From positions 124,001 through 188,000 of the forward strand of contig NZ_WMCD01000010.1 in assembly GCF_010994275.1 (NCBI RefSeq): a stretch of DNA of 64,000 bases. Reading direction: 5' to 3'. Numbering within the stretch: the first letter of the stretch is position 1; every line of letters begins with the position of its first letter. Under the pieces are notes generated by a model that was not told where the DNA came from, did no database searches, and saw only the letters and a program-made list of their open reading frames with translations. This document shows, in pieces, positions 43,212 to 51,917 of this stretch. Made by a program: the position numbers and the translations under genes. This DNA is from Cyclobacterium jeungdonense. Its GTDB lineage: Bacteria; Bacteroidota; Bacteroidia; Cytophagales; Cyclobacteriaceae.

Positions 43212-45965
43212 TTATAGCGCCATGTCGTACCCGCCAAACCTTCTTAGGTTATAGGTGACGGTGAGCATAACGAATTGCCGCAATACCTGGGTGCGTTCGT
43301 CCTCCACGTACACATCTGTCACGTTTCGGTCGATGCTTACATTTTGATTCATCAGGTCAAAGACCGTTAGCTTGATTTCAGTTTTATTGCTGGGTGGGAT
43401 TCGGTACCCCAGGTCCAGATTTACCAGCATGATGCTCCTATCAAAGCCTTCCCCCAGCCCCGAATAAATCTGGTGATTGACACTGCCACCCACAAAAACC
43501 CCTCCCAGAAAATTCCAAAAGAGGTCAGCACGGGTCCGGTGGGTGTAATAATTGTTTTCCAGATCTTCCTGAAGACTACTCCTTACGGTATTAAAACTCC
43601 CTCTGCTGGAAAGGTTAAAGTCAATCCTGTCATTTATATTACTGCTCAGGTTGATTCCCTGACTAAAGGTACTGTTGGTATTGTAGTTTTTCTGGCCGTT
43701 GATTATTCCCGGCCTGTTTCGGACGGTATAGGAAGAATTGATATTCAGGTTACTTTTCATGAACTTCAGAGGGAATCCATAACTTCCATACAATCGAAAT
43801 ACGTAGTAATTGTCCAGATTTACCGGCCGGGTGTATTGCCCGCCCTGTACGAGCAACACGTCTTTTTGAATCAAGGTATCTTTTGCGGCTACAAATGTTT
43901 CATTCCCTATGTAGTTATTCCGGATGTTACCATACAGAAAGAACATCAGGGATCGGTTTGTTTCCGGATTGATTTTTCGAAAACGGGTAAAAAGTCGGTG
44001 ACTGTATTCCTGATTCAAATCCGGATTTCCGTTGGAGATTTGCAGGGGGTTGGCATTGCTGATAACATCCTGCAATTGCCGGATGGAAGGGGCATCGGTA
44101 TCCGTATTGTAATCCACACGCATATTACTGAACTCCCCCAGATCGTAATTAACCACTACCCTGGGAAGTATATTGGAAAAGCTCCTCTTGGTATTTTCAA
44201 ATCCCGGGAAAAGCCGATCGCTGTCTATGTTCGCAGATTCGTAACTGACCGTGCTGTAGATGGACAGTTTTTCGGATTTGTAACTGTATCCCAGCCTGCC
44301 TCTATGGGTCATGTATTGATTTTCGAAGCGGTTGGTCAGGGCACTGTCCAGCCGGACAAAGTCGGTTTCGGCTTCCTGAATTTCCACTTCCTGATCGGTA
44401 TCGGAGGCGTTGTTTGATAGCCGATACCCAACTCTCAACCGGGAGCGTTCGCTAATCGGTTCAAAATAGCTTATCCCTGTGCTGTAATAAAAACTAGAGT
44501 AGAGGTTATTCCTGAATTGGATAAGGGAATCTACATTGGCAGTTTGGAAATTTTCGTTCACCGCTACCAGATCCGATTTGCTGTCGCTATCATAGGTACT
44601 GGTATAAATATAGGTAGATAATGTCCTCCCTTCTTTGGTGAAATTATACCGGTAATTCAAGGAGTTTCTAAAATTGAAGGATTGCCGTTCCGATACGGTG
44701 GTATTTTGGTTTCTGCTAATGGGGGTGGCTTCATCAAACAGGTTATAGGCATCCCGAATGGTTGTCGATTTCCGGTAATCCAAACCTAATCTGGGTCTCA
44801 ATATAAGGGCGTGACGTTCGTTTATGTTATAATCTACTCGCGCACTCATGCGGTGACTTTGGGTTCGAGTCTGGTTATTTCTATCCTCATTGTACAGCTG
44901 CAGGCTATCGTTGGGCAAAATGTATTCCCGCGAAGAGCTTCGGGTAAGCACATTGTCGCGGTCGTTAAAGAGGTAATTTCCGGTAACTTTCAGTTTTTCG
45001 TCCTGATATTCGTCAGAAAAGTTAACCCCTACTGCGTTGGTATTGGTAATTCCCGGCAACTCGCCTACAGCAAGTTCGTTTCCTCCCCTGCGACTGTCGT
45101 CGCTGTTGAGGTTTCCAAGGTCATCCTCTCCGAAATTTTGCTGATTAATATTATTACTCAATCCCAAAATAGAAAGGCGTTGTGCTTCATTGAAAAAATT
45201 CATGTTGCCACCGGCGATGTAATTGTTATCGGTGCCGTATCCCCCATAAAACTTTCCAAATCTACCTGCCCGCATTCCTGGTTTGGTGATGATATTGATG
45301 GTTTTCGTAGTTTCCCCATCGTCAAATCCGGTCAGCCTGGCTTCGTCACTTTTTTGATCCAGGAATTCGATTTTCAGCACTACCTGGGCCGGAAGGTTTT
45401 TAAGGGCGGCTGCAGGATTGTCTCCAAAAAAGGGTCTACCGTCGACCAGCACTTCCATAACTTCTTCTCCCTGTACTTCTATCACGCCGTTTTGAATGAC
45501 CACCCCCGGCATTTTACGTACCAATTCATCAGCATCCGCCTGCGGCCGGGTCTTGAATGCATTGGCATTGAAAGCAACGGTATCACCCCTCACCTCTCCG
45601 GTAAGGGCATCGGCAGAAAGTTCAAACGCCTCCATCTCCTGTCCGTCACTTACCAATTCAAATGTTCCCAAATCGTTTCCCTGGGGAGCGGTCATTTTCT
45701 GTTGTAGGGTTTGGTACCCGATAAAGGATACCTCCACCAGAAACTCGTTTTTTCCGGGCTTTTTGATTTCAAATATTCCGTCAAAATCCGTATAGGTAGA
45801 GCTCAGTGTTTCTCCATCGCTATTTTTTAGATAGACATAGGCGCCAAATAGGGGCTCCTTGGTTTGGCTGTCTATAATGGTTCCGGAATAGTTTTGCTGA
45901 GCGAAAAGTGATGAGGTTGCTGTGATCAGCACAATAAAAATGAAAAGTGGTGATTTGAAGGACAT
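43212..45965 (-). CDS. TonB-dependent receptor-like outer-membrane beta-barrel protein
   Basis: ATG 45965 is chosen because it gives a normal signal peptide (MSFKSPLFIF to SLFAQQ); an upstream in-frame ATG at 46088 adds an unlikely leader. The product has about 917 residues: signal, a carboxypeptidase-regulatory-like domain (NYSGTIIDSQTKEPLFGAYV, 20-105), a plug (DADELVRKMPGVVIQNGVIE near 143) and a barrel of the OMP_b-brl_3 type to the C-terminus. It has no visible TonB box and no SusD partner, so it belongs to the single-gene group of unknown ligand in Bacteroidota. It is transcribed away from tRNA-Gln and marks the left chromosomal flank of the inserted element. Confidence 0.88.
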   Translation of the reverse strand: MSFKSPLFIFIVLITATSSLFAQQNYSGTIIDSQTKEPLFGAYVYLKNSDGETLSSTYTDFDGIFEIKKPGKNEFLVEVSFIGYQTLQQKMTAPQGNDLGTFELVSDGQEMEAFELSADALTGEVRGDTVAFNANAFKTRPQADADELVRKMPGVVIQNGVIEVQGEEVMEVLVDGRPFFGDNPAAALKNLPAQVVLKIEFLDQKSDEARLTGFDDGETTKTINIITKPGMRAGRFGKFYGGYGTDNNYIAGGNMNFFNEAQRLSILGLSNNINQQNFGEDDLGNLNSDDSRRGGNELAVGELPGITNTNAVGVNFSDEYQDEKLKVTGNYLFNDRDNVLTRSSSREYILPNDSLQLYNEDRNNQTRTQSHRMSARVDYNINERHALILRPRLGLDYRKSTTIRDAYNLFDEATPISRNQNTTVSERQSFNFRNSLNYRYNFTKEGRTLSTYIYTSTYDSDSKSDLVAVNENFQTANVDSLIQFRNNLYSSFYYSTGISYFEPISERSRLRVGYRLSNNASDTDQEVEIQEAETDFVRLDSALTNRFENQYMTHRGRLGYSYKSEKLSIYSTVSYESANIDSDRLFPGFENTKRSFSNILPRVVVNYDLGEFSNMRVDYNTDTDAPSIRQLQDVISNANPLQISNGNPDLNQEYSHRLFTRFRKINPETNRSLMFFLYGNIRNNYIGNETFVAAKDTLIQKDVLLVQGGQYTRPVNLDNYYVFRLYGSYGFPLKFMKSNLNINSSYTVRNRPGIINGQKNYNTNSTFSQGINLSSNINDRIDFNLSSRGSFNTVRSSLQEDLENNYYTHRTRADLFWNFLGGVFVGGSVNHQIYSGLGEGFDRSIMLVNLDLGYRIPPSNKTEIKLTVFDLMNQNVSIDRNVTDVYVEDERTQVLRQFVMLTVTYNLRRFGGYDMAL

Positions 45966-46257
45966 GGTACTATTTTTTTTCAAACAAGAAGGAATGATAT
46001 CGAAATATTGAATGGAAAATTGAACAGAAATACCTGCCCGGCAAAATTCTATTATGCCAATGCGGGCAAGATTAATGTATATGGTCAATTATTCATTTAA
46101 TTAAAAATGGTCGTTTCGAAAAAGAAAATTTTAAAAAAACAAGCGTATTTTTATGAAAGCATTTATATCCGGCAGGGAGAAAAAAAGAGTAGGTACAAAA
46201 TTTCTTTCTGACAATTAGCTGGTTAAAAGCAAAAAAATAAAATTCCTGAGAGAGGCA

Positions 46258-46289
46258 TTTGCATTAAAAAGAAAGTTCGGCTACATTTG
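46258..46289 (+). promoter_or_regulatory. Bacteroidota-type promoter of tRNA-Gln
   Basis: TTTG at 46258-46261 and TACATTTG at 46282-46289, 20 bases apart, match the main Bacteroidota sigma-factor consensus (-33 TTTG, -7 TAnnTTTG). The predicted start lies near 46296, about 20 bases before the mature tRNA. The site supports the phylum assignment. Confidence 0.8.
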
Positions 46290-46315
46290 TGACACCTTAG
46301 CGAAAAGGGATCAGT

Positions 46316-46390
46316 TTGGCCGATGGTGTAACTGGCAACACGTCTGGTTTTGGTCCAGAAGAGTCCAGGTTCGAGCCCTGGTCGGCCAAC
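46316..46390 (+). tRNA. tRNA-Gln (anticodon TTG)
   Basis: The sequence folds as a cloverleaf: acceptor stem 46316-46322 with 46383-46389 (TTGGCCG/CGGCCAA), anticodon stem TCTGG/CCAGA around the loop TTTTGGT with anticodon TTG (glutamine), and a T arm with GTTCGAGCC. The 3' CCA is not encoded. An integrase gene starts 119 bases downstream, so the tRNA 3' end is the probable attachment site of the inserted element. Confidence 0.93.
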
Positions 46391-46509
46391 ATAAAATGAC
46401 AAATCTTCACGGAGGGGTCTTTAAAGGCCCTTCCTTGGAGTACTCGCCTGCTTTCATCAATTATTTTTCGCGGCTTGTGTTGGCAAATTGTTGCCAAATT
46501 ATTTTACCT

Positions 46510-47742
46510 ATGCATTCATCATCGCTAAAAGTAATTATCAATGAATCCTGGGTTAAAAAATCCGGGAAGGCTGCCCTGTATCTGCGGGTGATCATTAACA
46601 GGCAATCCAAAAAAATTCCTCTTAAGGTCGACTGGTTTCCGGAATACTGGGACGAAAAAAACCAGGTTTGTAAACCTCGCTCAAAATCTGACCGGGCTTG
46701 TGATGATACCAACCTGATCATCCGGGATGCGGTGTCCAGGGCAAATGAAATTCTGATCGAATACCGACTCCGGAGAAAAAGCATTTCTGCAGCGTTGCTG
46801 GTAAAGGAGTATAGCAGCAATCTTAATAAGGATGACTTTTTGATTTTTATGGAGCAGAAGATCCAGGAGCGGGTGAAGTACCGGGAAATAAGCCTGGGCA
46901 CGAAAAAATCCCATACCGTTACGCTGAATCACCTAAAAGCCTGGCGAAAGACCTTTTCCTTTTCTGATTTTCACGAAAAGACGGCGGAGGAGTTTGACCG
47001 ATTTCTTCGCAGGGAGACCGGGAGCCAGTCGCTGAATGCACGCTGGGGGCAGCATCGGAATATCAAAACTTATTTGAATCTGGCCAAAAAGGAACGGATT
47101 AGTTTTATCAATCCCTATGATTTTTACCGGGCAAAAACGGAGATGGGCAGGTTCCAGCCGCTAACCTTGCAGCAATTCCGGGATCTGGTGGTGTATTATA
47201 ATAGTGCCGAGATCCCTCCAACGCAGCGGCAGGTATTAAGGGCCTTTCTGTTCTGCTGCTGTACGGGTATGCGGCATGGTGATATCCGGAGGGTGGATAT
47301 GGACTGGATTGATGGGGCCTTTTACCAGTTTATTCCGTACAAAACCCGAAGGTTTGGAACCCGGGTGCGGGTGCCCGCAACCAAAGAGTCGCTCGATCTG
47401 GTGGCCGATGAGGTAGATGAGATTGGAAGGTTTCCACTTTTCTGTGGGATCAGCGAGCAGAAACAAAACAAAATCCTAAAGGATATCGCTGCTCACCTTA
47501 AGATCAAAGCTGATCTGTGCTTCCAGGTAGGTAGGGAGACCTTCGCCACACTGTATATGGAAAAAGACGGTAAACTGGAAGTGCTGGCCAGCTTTCTGGG
47601 GCATACCAGTACCAAGATGACAGAGAAGTACATCAAAATCCGGGATCAGCGTAAGAAAGAAGAGTCGGTGAGGATTTCTTCATTTTTCACGGACAAGGTA
47701 GAAGGAGATTGCCCTTCGACAGGCTCAGGGGCCGGAGATTAA
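46510..47742 (+). CDS. Tyrosine recombinase (integrase) next to tRNA-Gln
   Basis: With ATG 46510 the product has 410 residues: an N-terminal Arm-type domain (SSSLKVIINESWVKKSG), a SAM-like core-binding domain (about 110-215) and a catalytic domain. Catalytic residues seen are Arg255 (CTGMRHGD), Arg342 (VGRETFATL), His365 (LGHTS) and Tyr374 (EKYIKI). The first His of the usual His-x-x-Arg box is Gln339 (QVGR), a substitution known in some recombinases. A longer frame back to 46396 would run through the tRNA-proximal region and is less likely. The last ten codons (PSTGSGAGD) come from a dispersed palindromic repeat, so the native C-terminus was extended. It probably integrated the element into tRNA-Gln. 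Confidence 0.9.
   Translation: MHSSSLKVIINESWVKKSGKAALYLRVIINRQSKKIPLKVDWFPEYWDEKNQVCKPRSKSDRACDDTNLIIRDAVSRANEILIEYRLRRKSISAALLVKEYSSNLNKDDFLIFMEQKIQERVKYREISLGTKKSHTVTLNHLKAWRKTFSFSDFHEKTAEEFDRFLRRETGSQSLNARWGQHRNIKTYLNLAKKERISFINPYDFYRAKTEMGRFQPLTLQQFRDLVVYYNSAEIPPTQRQVLRAFLFCCCTGMRHGDIRRVDMDWIDGAFYQFIPYKTRRFGTRVRVPATKESLDLVADEVDEIGRFPLFCGISEQKQNKILKDIAAHLKIKADLCFQVGRETFATLYMEKDGKLEVLASFLGHTSTKMTEKYIKIRDQRKKEESVRISSFFTDKVEGDCPSTGSGAGD
47712..47730. repeat. Copy 1 of the CCCTTCGAC-x-GCTCAGGG repeat
   Basis: CCCTTCGACAGGCTCAGGG forms an imperfect inverted repeat and lies inside the 3' end of the integrase gene, where it codes for its final residues. Related copies are at 55358-55377, 55430-55449 and 59433-59467. 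Confidence 0.75.
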
Positions 47743-47927
47743 TCTTCTTTAGGTTTCTCCTCCTTTTTTTCGATCACGTTTGCCGGATTCATGGGGTTTT
47801 TCCATAGGTTCCAGATGACTTGTCCGGCGCGATAGTGCCTGGCATCATTGTAGACCAGATCGGTGCCAAAGCGTTCGTTGATAACCTCGAAGTCTTCTTT
47901 TGATAAGAGTTTGCTGTAATTCTCCAT
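47739..47927 (-). CDS. Small protein of the integrated element, unknown
   Basis: From ATG 47927 the product has 62 residues and begins MENYSKLLSKEDF; in-frame starts at 47957 and 48029 exist but lie within a large inverted repeat. The sequence is mixed, with YNDARHYRAGQVIWNLWKNP in the middle and a Lys/Glu-rich tail. I do not recognise it. Its stop overlaps the integrase stop by four bases on the opposite strand, so the two genes converge directly. Confidence 0.5.
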   Translation of the reverse strand: MENYSKLLSKEDFEVINERFGTDLVYNDARHYRAGQVIWNLWKNPMNPANVIEKKEEKPKED

Positions 47928-47949
47928 AAGGAAGGGGTTTACGGTACGG

Positions 47950-48052
47950 CTGACCATACTGCGCAATGCATGTATGCATGGGACTTCCACCCACACTCCG
48001 CAAACCCCGATGGGGTTGGCTACATGCATTGCAATTAATTCAGTACGGTCAG
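47950..48052. repeat. Long imperfect inverted repeat upstream of the small gene
   Basis: Left arm 47950-47974 (CTGACC, ATACTG, GCAATGCATGTA) pairs with right arm 48021-48052 (TACATGCATTGC at 48021-48032, then CAGTA and CGGTCAG at 48041-48052) with a 12-bp perfect inner block. The 46-base centre contains another palindrome, CCCC-GAT-GGGG at 48005-48015. It could be a recombinase or regulator binding site, a transfer origin or a folded transcript leader. Confidence 0.75.
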
Positions 48053-48095
48053 CGTTGTAAATATCGGATTATCCGGACAAAGAAAAAAATGTACT

Positions 48096-48467
48096 CTATT
48101 CTTCGTGTCGTTTAAAATAGATGGTGGTGATTCCGTCCGGATCATAAGTCTTACTTATCAGTGCCATGAAGTTTGCCGGCTCGCCGACAACTTCAAACCT
48201 GCAAATTTTTCGATCCCAAGAAAAAACCAGCTCATCGTCCTTAAATGAATAAAGGCATTTTTGCGTGTCTAAATAAAGGGTATCGCCGATAATAGAAAGG
48301 AGCTTAAAATCTGGAGGATCAAGTTTTTTTCTGGTGTTCGACTTCAGATTAAGTAGTTCCTGAGATTGAAGTATCCAGTTGCCTTGTATTTTTTCCTCTG
48401 TTGGTGTACAGGAAATTTGTAGCAAAAAAACAATTGAAAAGAAAAATGGTGTAGTAAAAACTCTCAT
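48096..48467 (-). CDS. Small lipoprotein of unknown function
   Basis: ATG 48467 gives a signal with the lipobox LLQISC, so it is preferred to the first in-frame ATG at 48542, which would add 25 residues and touch the upstream gene. The mature protein of about 100 residues has a lipocalin-like start, EEKIQGNWILQSQEL, and then several beta-strands; it resembles small lipocalin-type proteins of Bacteroidota but this is weak. It is AT-rich compared with neighbours and lies 75 bases after the restriction-modification gene, so it may be cargo. Confidence 0.55.
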   Translation of the reverse strand: MRVFTTPFFFSIVFLLQISCTPTEEKIQGNWILQSQELLNLKSNTRKKLDPPDFKLLSIIGDTLYLDTQKCLYSFKDDELVFSWDRKICRFEVVGEPANFMALISKTYDPDGITTIYFKRHEE

Positions 48468-48542
48468 GTTTATTAGGTAAAATTTAAACGTATATGACCA
48501 AAATTCAGTAAAAGCGATAATTGAGATTATTTTTTTACCCAA

Positions 48543-51500
48543 TCATATGGAAATCTTATCCACCTCCTTCATCAGCCGATCAGTTTCCGTCAGGGCGACG
48601 ATTATTTTCTGGTAGTGCAGGATATCGTCGTATTCCAGGCAGCGGCCCTTCCGGTCCTTGAGCCATTTCTGCGCCGGTTGGTAGCCACCGATATAGAACT
48701 TCCATGCAAGCACAGGCACTCCATTAAAATACTGCGTATCGTTGATATACACCTTACCATTATCTCCTTCCGCATCGGGGACCAGCCGCGGCTTCACCAC
48801 CTCATTGCTACCATCTATTGGGTATCGGGTGATGTAATGATTTACAGTAGGGCTTTCCAGCAGATGGATTTGCCGGATTTCTTCGCCAAGGTTTACTAGC
48901 TGCCAAAAGGTCTCCGGATGTTTGGGATACGGTACTCTGGGAAAGTCTATTTTAAGAAACTCTTTGTATTTCTGCCTGTAACTCGGGGAATGCAAGACGG
49001 CATAGACATAGTCTAAAATATCAATTGGGGCAAAGGTTTTTTCTGTTGTTTCCTTTTCTGTGGTGAAACTTAAACCGGTTAGGTTTTCAATTTTCCTGAC
49101 TACTTGAATATTTAGGTTAGGCTTTCTATTTCCGGATTCATCAATGGCCTGTTGCCCGTGTCCGTCAATGTGAAGATAGAGAGGAAATACTTGGCAACCT
49201 TCTTTCGTTTTATTTGAAATAAAGCATTGATCGGAAATTATTTTCGAAATAAAAACATGGTGGAAATCATTTCCGGCTAACTGCCTGGTTGAAATGATTG
49301 CGAGACTCTCTTCACTTACATTGCTTAATACTTTTGTATTCAATCTAGCCACAAAATCACCATCATAGTATATCCACCGTTCATCAAAACATCTATAATT
49401 TTGCTTTAAAAATTTACCTTGTGAAATTCCATTTTTTTGGAGATTTTTTCTCGCTTTATCAAGATCCCATTTATCATTGTCTTTAAGTTTTAAATTAAAC
49501 CTAGAACTTAGCTGTTCATTAGTTATTGAATTATTTAAAAACTCTTGTAATTTTTTTTCAATAAATTTCTTGTCAAACGAAGTTATAAAGTTATCTTTTT
49601 TTGTCAACAAGCCTAACGAATTAATTTCATATATTTCATTTAATGAAAATCCTTGATTGTAGGCTTCAATTTCGGCAAAATCTTTTTTAACCATAAAAAA
49701 ATTTGGCCCAATATTTGGCAACGCATTGAAATCAATATTCTTTAAAGATTTCTGATTGAGGAAATCATATTTGAAATTTCTTGTACCAAACAGATCAAAG
49801 TGAAATACCTTTCCTAATTCATTGGGTTTCTTTGCACCATTTTTAATGAAAATATTAATCGAGACACCCTGCATAATGTCAAATACATTGGAGTCTAAGC
49901 TCCCGTCCGGTGTAGTTTCATTTTTTTTGCTATTACCATGTAAATCTATAGTAAATATTTTATCATACGTTTTAAGAAGGTTCCAGCGCATTCCTCTAAA
50001 AGTTGGATTATCTAGAAATCCATGAGGGTTAATAAATGCCAGAAGCCCGCTCCCATTTTTCTCTATAAAGTGCTGTCCGTAGCGAATAAATTTGACATAG
50101 TCATCATTAATAAATTTTGAATTTTGTTCTTTTAACTTGATCTTTCCCCCAGGTTCTTTTTTATAGTCATCCATAAGCCCCATAATCCATTTTCCTTTAT
50201 TTGCGCTCTCTCCACTATAAGGCGGGTTCCCAATCACACACATCACCGGCGTGTCCCGTTTCACATGGTTCGCATCATTAGCTTCGGCACTGAGCCAGCT
50301 GGCAAAGAGCGTTCCTGTGTCCTGGTGGTGTTCCTCCAGGCTATTGGTCAGGTACACGCGTAGGCGTTGGTTACTGGTTGGCTTGTAGCCAGTTTCTGTC
50401 AGCAGCAGGTCCAGCTTCAGGTGTGCCATGGCATAGCTGGCCATCAGCAGCTCAAATCCATTGAGTCGGGGAATCAGGTGGCGCTCCGCGTAATTGCTCC
50501 AGATGCCTTCTTGCCCGGCAAATTGCTTGTGTATATGTTTTACCACCTCAGCTAGGAAGGTACCGGTACCGGTAGCTGGATCCAAGATCTGCACCCTGTG
50601 TACTTCCTGTTCCACCTGTTTGTAGCCAGTAGCCGATCGGCGGTCCTCCGTTTGGGTATTGACTTTGATCCGAGTCGTACTTGTATTGGCCAGCCCGTCA
50701 GGCAGGTCAAATTCCGTCTTCAGGATATCATCTACCGCCCTAACGATAAATTCCACCACCGGCTGGGGGGTATACCATACCCCGCGGGATTTCCTCAGCT
50801 TCGGATCGTATTCGCTTAGGAAGGTTTCGTAGAAGTGGATAATGGGGTCCTCCATTTTCGTAGACTTCCCGTAGTTCTTTAGGATCTCTTCCACGTTGCA
50901 GGCGAGAAATATATCCGCCAAGCTATCCACGATCCACTTGATCCGGTCGTCGATATCCGGCCCGGCAATGTAGCCGAAGAGTTTCCGGAGGAAGGGGTTC
51001 GATTTGGGGATCAGCTCCGCGGCCTCCTGTCGGCTGAAGGTTCCCAGCGTGGGATCATGCAGCCGGGCGGCAAACATCCCGTAGGCGATGGTTTGCGCAT
51101 ACACATCCGCGAACCCTTTAGGCGTAATGTCGTGGATCAAGATTTGCTTAAAAGCCTTCATTTGGTCTTTAAGCGTACTGTCTTCCTGGTTTTCCTCGTC
51201 AGAGGTCAGCGCATTGCCGATGATATCGGAGAGCAGCCGGGCCTTTCCTGCCATCATTTCGGCCAGCTTCTTGCTGCTTTTGATCGTCTGCCCCACATGG
51301 CTACTAAAGTCCCGGATCAGGTTTTCAAAGGCCGCAAAGTTTTCCGGCAGGGGTTGTATGCCCTTGTCTGTGATTTCCCCGATGGCTATTTTTGTGGTAA
51401 ACTCCCCCTCCCGGTAGAGGTGGAAGTGGATATAATCGGTAAAGATCAGGTTATTCAGCGAAGCCTTGTACCGGTCAAACTGCTCCTTGTTTCCCGTCTT

Positions 51501-51743
51501 TTTTGATCCGTCGAGGTCCTTTTCCCCGATGTCTTTGGCTTCGATAAAGCCTACCGGTATATCTTTTTTGGTAAGGATATAGTCCGGCGCCCCGCATTTT
51601 TGCCGTTTGGGTTCGTTGGTTGCGCTGATGGATGGGGTGAGGCTCTCGAGGAGCTGTTGTAGATCTCCGCGAAAAGTATGCTCCGTAGCATTGCCCAAGC
51701 GGTAGCGTTTATCCAGATTTTCAATGTAGGTGTCTATTGTCAT
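48543..51743 (-). CDS. Single-polypeptide restriction-modification enzyme (type IIG / ISP-like)
   Basis: The 1066-residue protein joins a nuclease and a methyltransferase. Residues 1-110 contain a PD-(D/E)xK nuclease core: Pro53-Asp54 and Glu68-x-Lys70. After a helical region, the N6-adenine methyltransferase has motif I DPATGTGTF at 388-396 and motif IV NPPY at 506-509. The region 510-1060 holds the rest of the methylase and a target-recognition part. A SF2 helicase domain of type ISP enzymes is not seen, so a type IIG-like design is favoured. DNA encoding about residues 505-890 (49080-50230) is much more AT-rich than the rest. It probably methylates and cuts foreign DNA as a cargo defence of the element. 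Confidence 0.9.
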   Translation of the reverse strand: MTIDTYIENLDKRYRLGNATEHTFRGDLQQLLESLTPSISATNEPKRQKCGAPDYILTKKDIPVGFIEAKDIGEKDLDGSKKTGNKEQFDRYKASLNNLIFTDYIHFHLYREGEFTTKIAIGEITDKGIQPLPENFAAFENLIRDFSSHVGQTIKSSKKLAEMMAGKARLLSDIIGNALTSDEENQEDSTLKDQMKAFKQILIHDITPKGFADVYAQTIAYGMFAARLHDPTLGTFSRQEAAELIPKSNPFLRKLFGYIAGPDIDDRIKWIVDSLADIFLACNVEEILKNYGKSTKMEDPIIHFYETFLSEYDPKLRKSRGVWYTPQPVVEFIVRAVDDILKTEFDLPDGLANTSTTRIKVNTQTEDRRSATGYKQVEQEVHRVQILDPATGTGTFLAEVVKHIHKQFAGQEGIWSNYAERHLIPRLNGFELLMASYAMAHLKLDLLLTETGYKPTSNQRLRVYLTNSLEEHHQDTGTLFASWLSAEANDANHVKRDTPVMCVIGNPPYSGESANKGKWIMGLMDDYKKEPGGKIKLKEQNSKFINDDYVKFIRYGQHFIEKNGSGLLAFINPHGFLDNPTFRGMRWNLLKTYDKIFTIDLHGNSKKNETTPDGSLDSNVFDIMQGVSINIFIKNGAKKPNELGKVFHFDLFGTRNFKYDFLNQKSLKNIDFNALPNIGPNFFMVKKDFAEIEAYNQGFSLNEIYEINSLGLLTKKDNFITSFDKKFIEKKLQEFLNNSITNEQLSSRFNLKLKDNDKWDLDKARKNLQKNGISQGKFLKQNYRCFDERWIYYDGDFVARLNTKVLSNVSEESLAIISTRQLAGNDFHHVFISKIISDQCFISNKTKEGCQVFPLYLHIDGHGQQAIDESGNRKPNLNIQVVRKIENLTGLSFTTEKETTEKTFAPIDILDYVYAVLHSPSYRQKYKEFLKIDFPRVPYPKHPETFWQLVNLGEEIRQIHLLESPTVNHYITRYPIDGSNEVVKPRLVPDAEGDNGKVYINDTQYFNGVPVLAWKFYIGGYQPAQKWLKDRKGRCLEYDDILHYQKIIVALTETDRLMKEVDKISI

Positions 51744-51917
51744 CTATTGGGTTGGTTACAGCCTAAAGAGTCCTACCGTCATGCAGTACAGCGGCAGGAG
51801 TTGCCGGAAGTTTGTTCCGGTCTGATAAGCTGAGATTTGTTTCGGACGGGTTAGAAAAGTGCCCGATTCCCAATATGCCCCATTAGCCCAATATTTCCAA
51901 AAAATTACTAGAAATTA

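Noticed and set aside
43473..45707. Long plus-strand openings opposite the large receptor gene
   Set aside because: They are antisense shadows of a well-supported beta-barrel gene and have no protein-like features of their own.
48543..51743. BREX PglX or type I HsdM
   Set aside because: An N-terminal PD-(D/E)xK nuclease is fused to the methylase and no BREX or HsdR/HsdS genes are adjacent.
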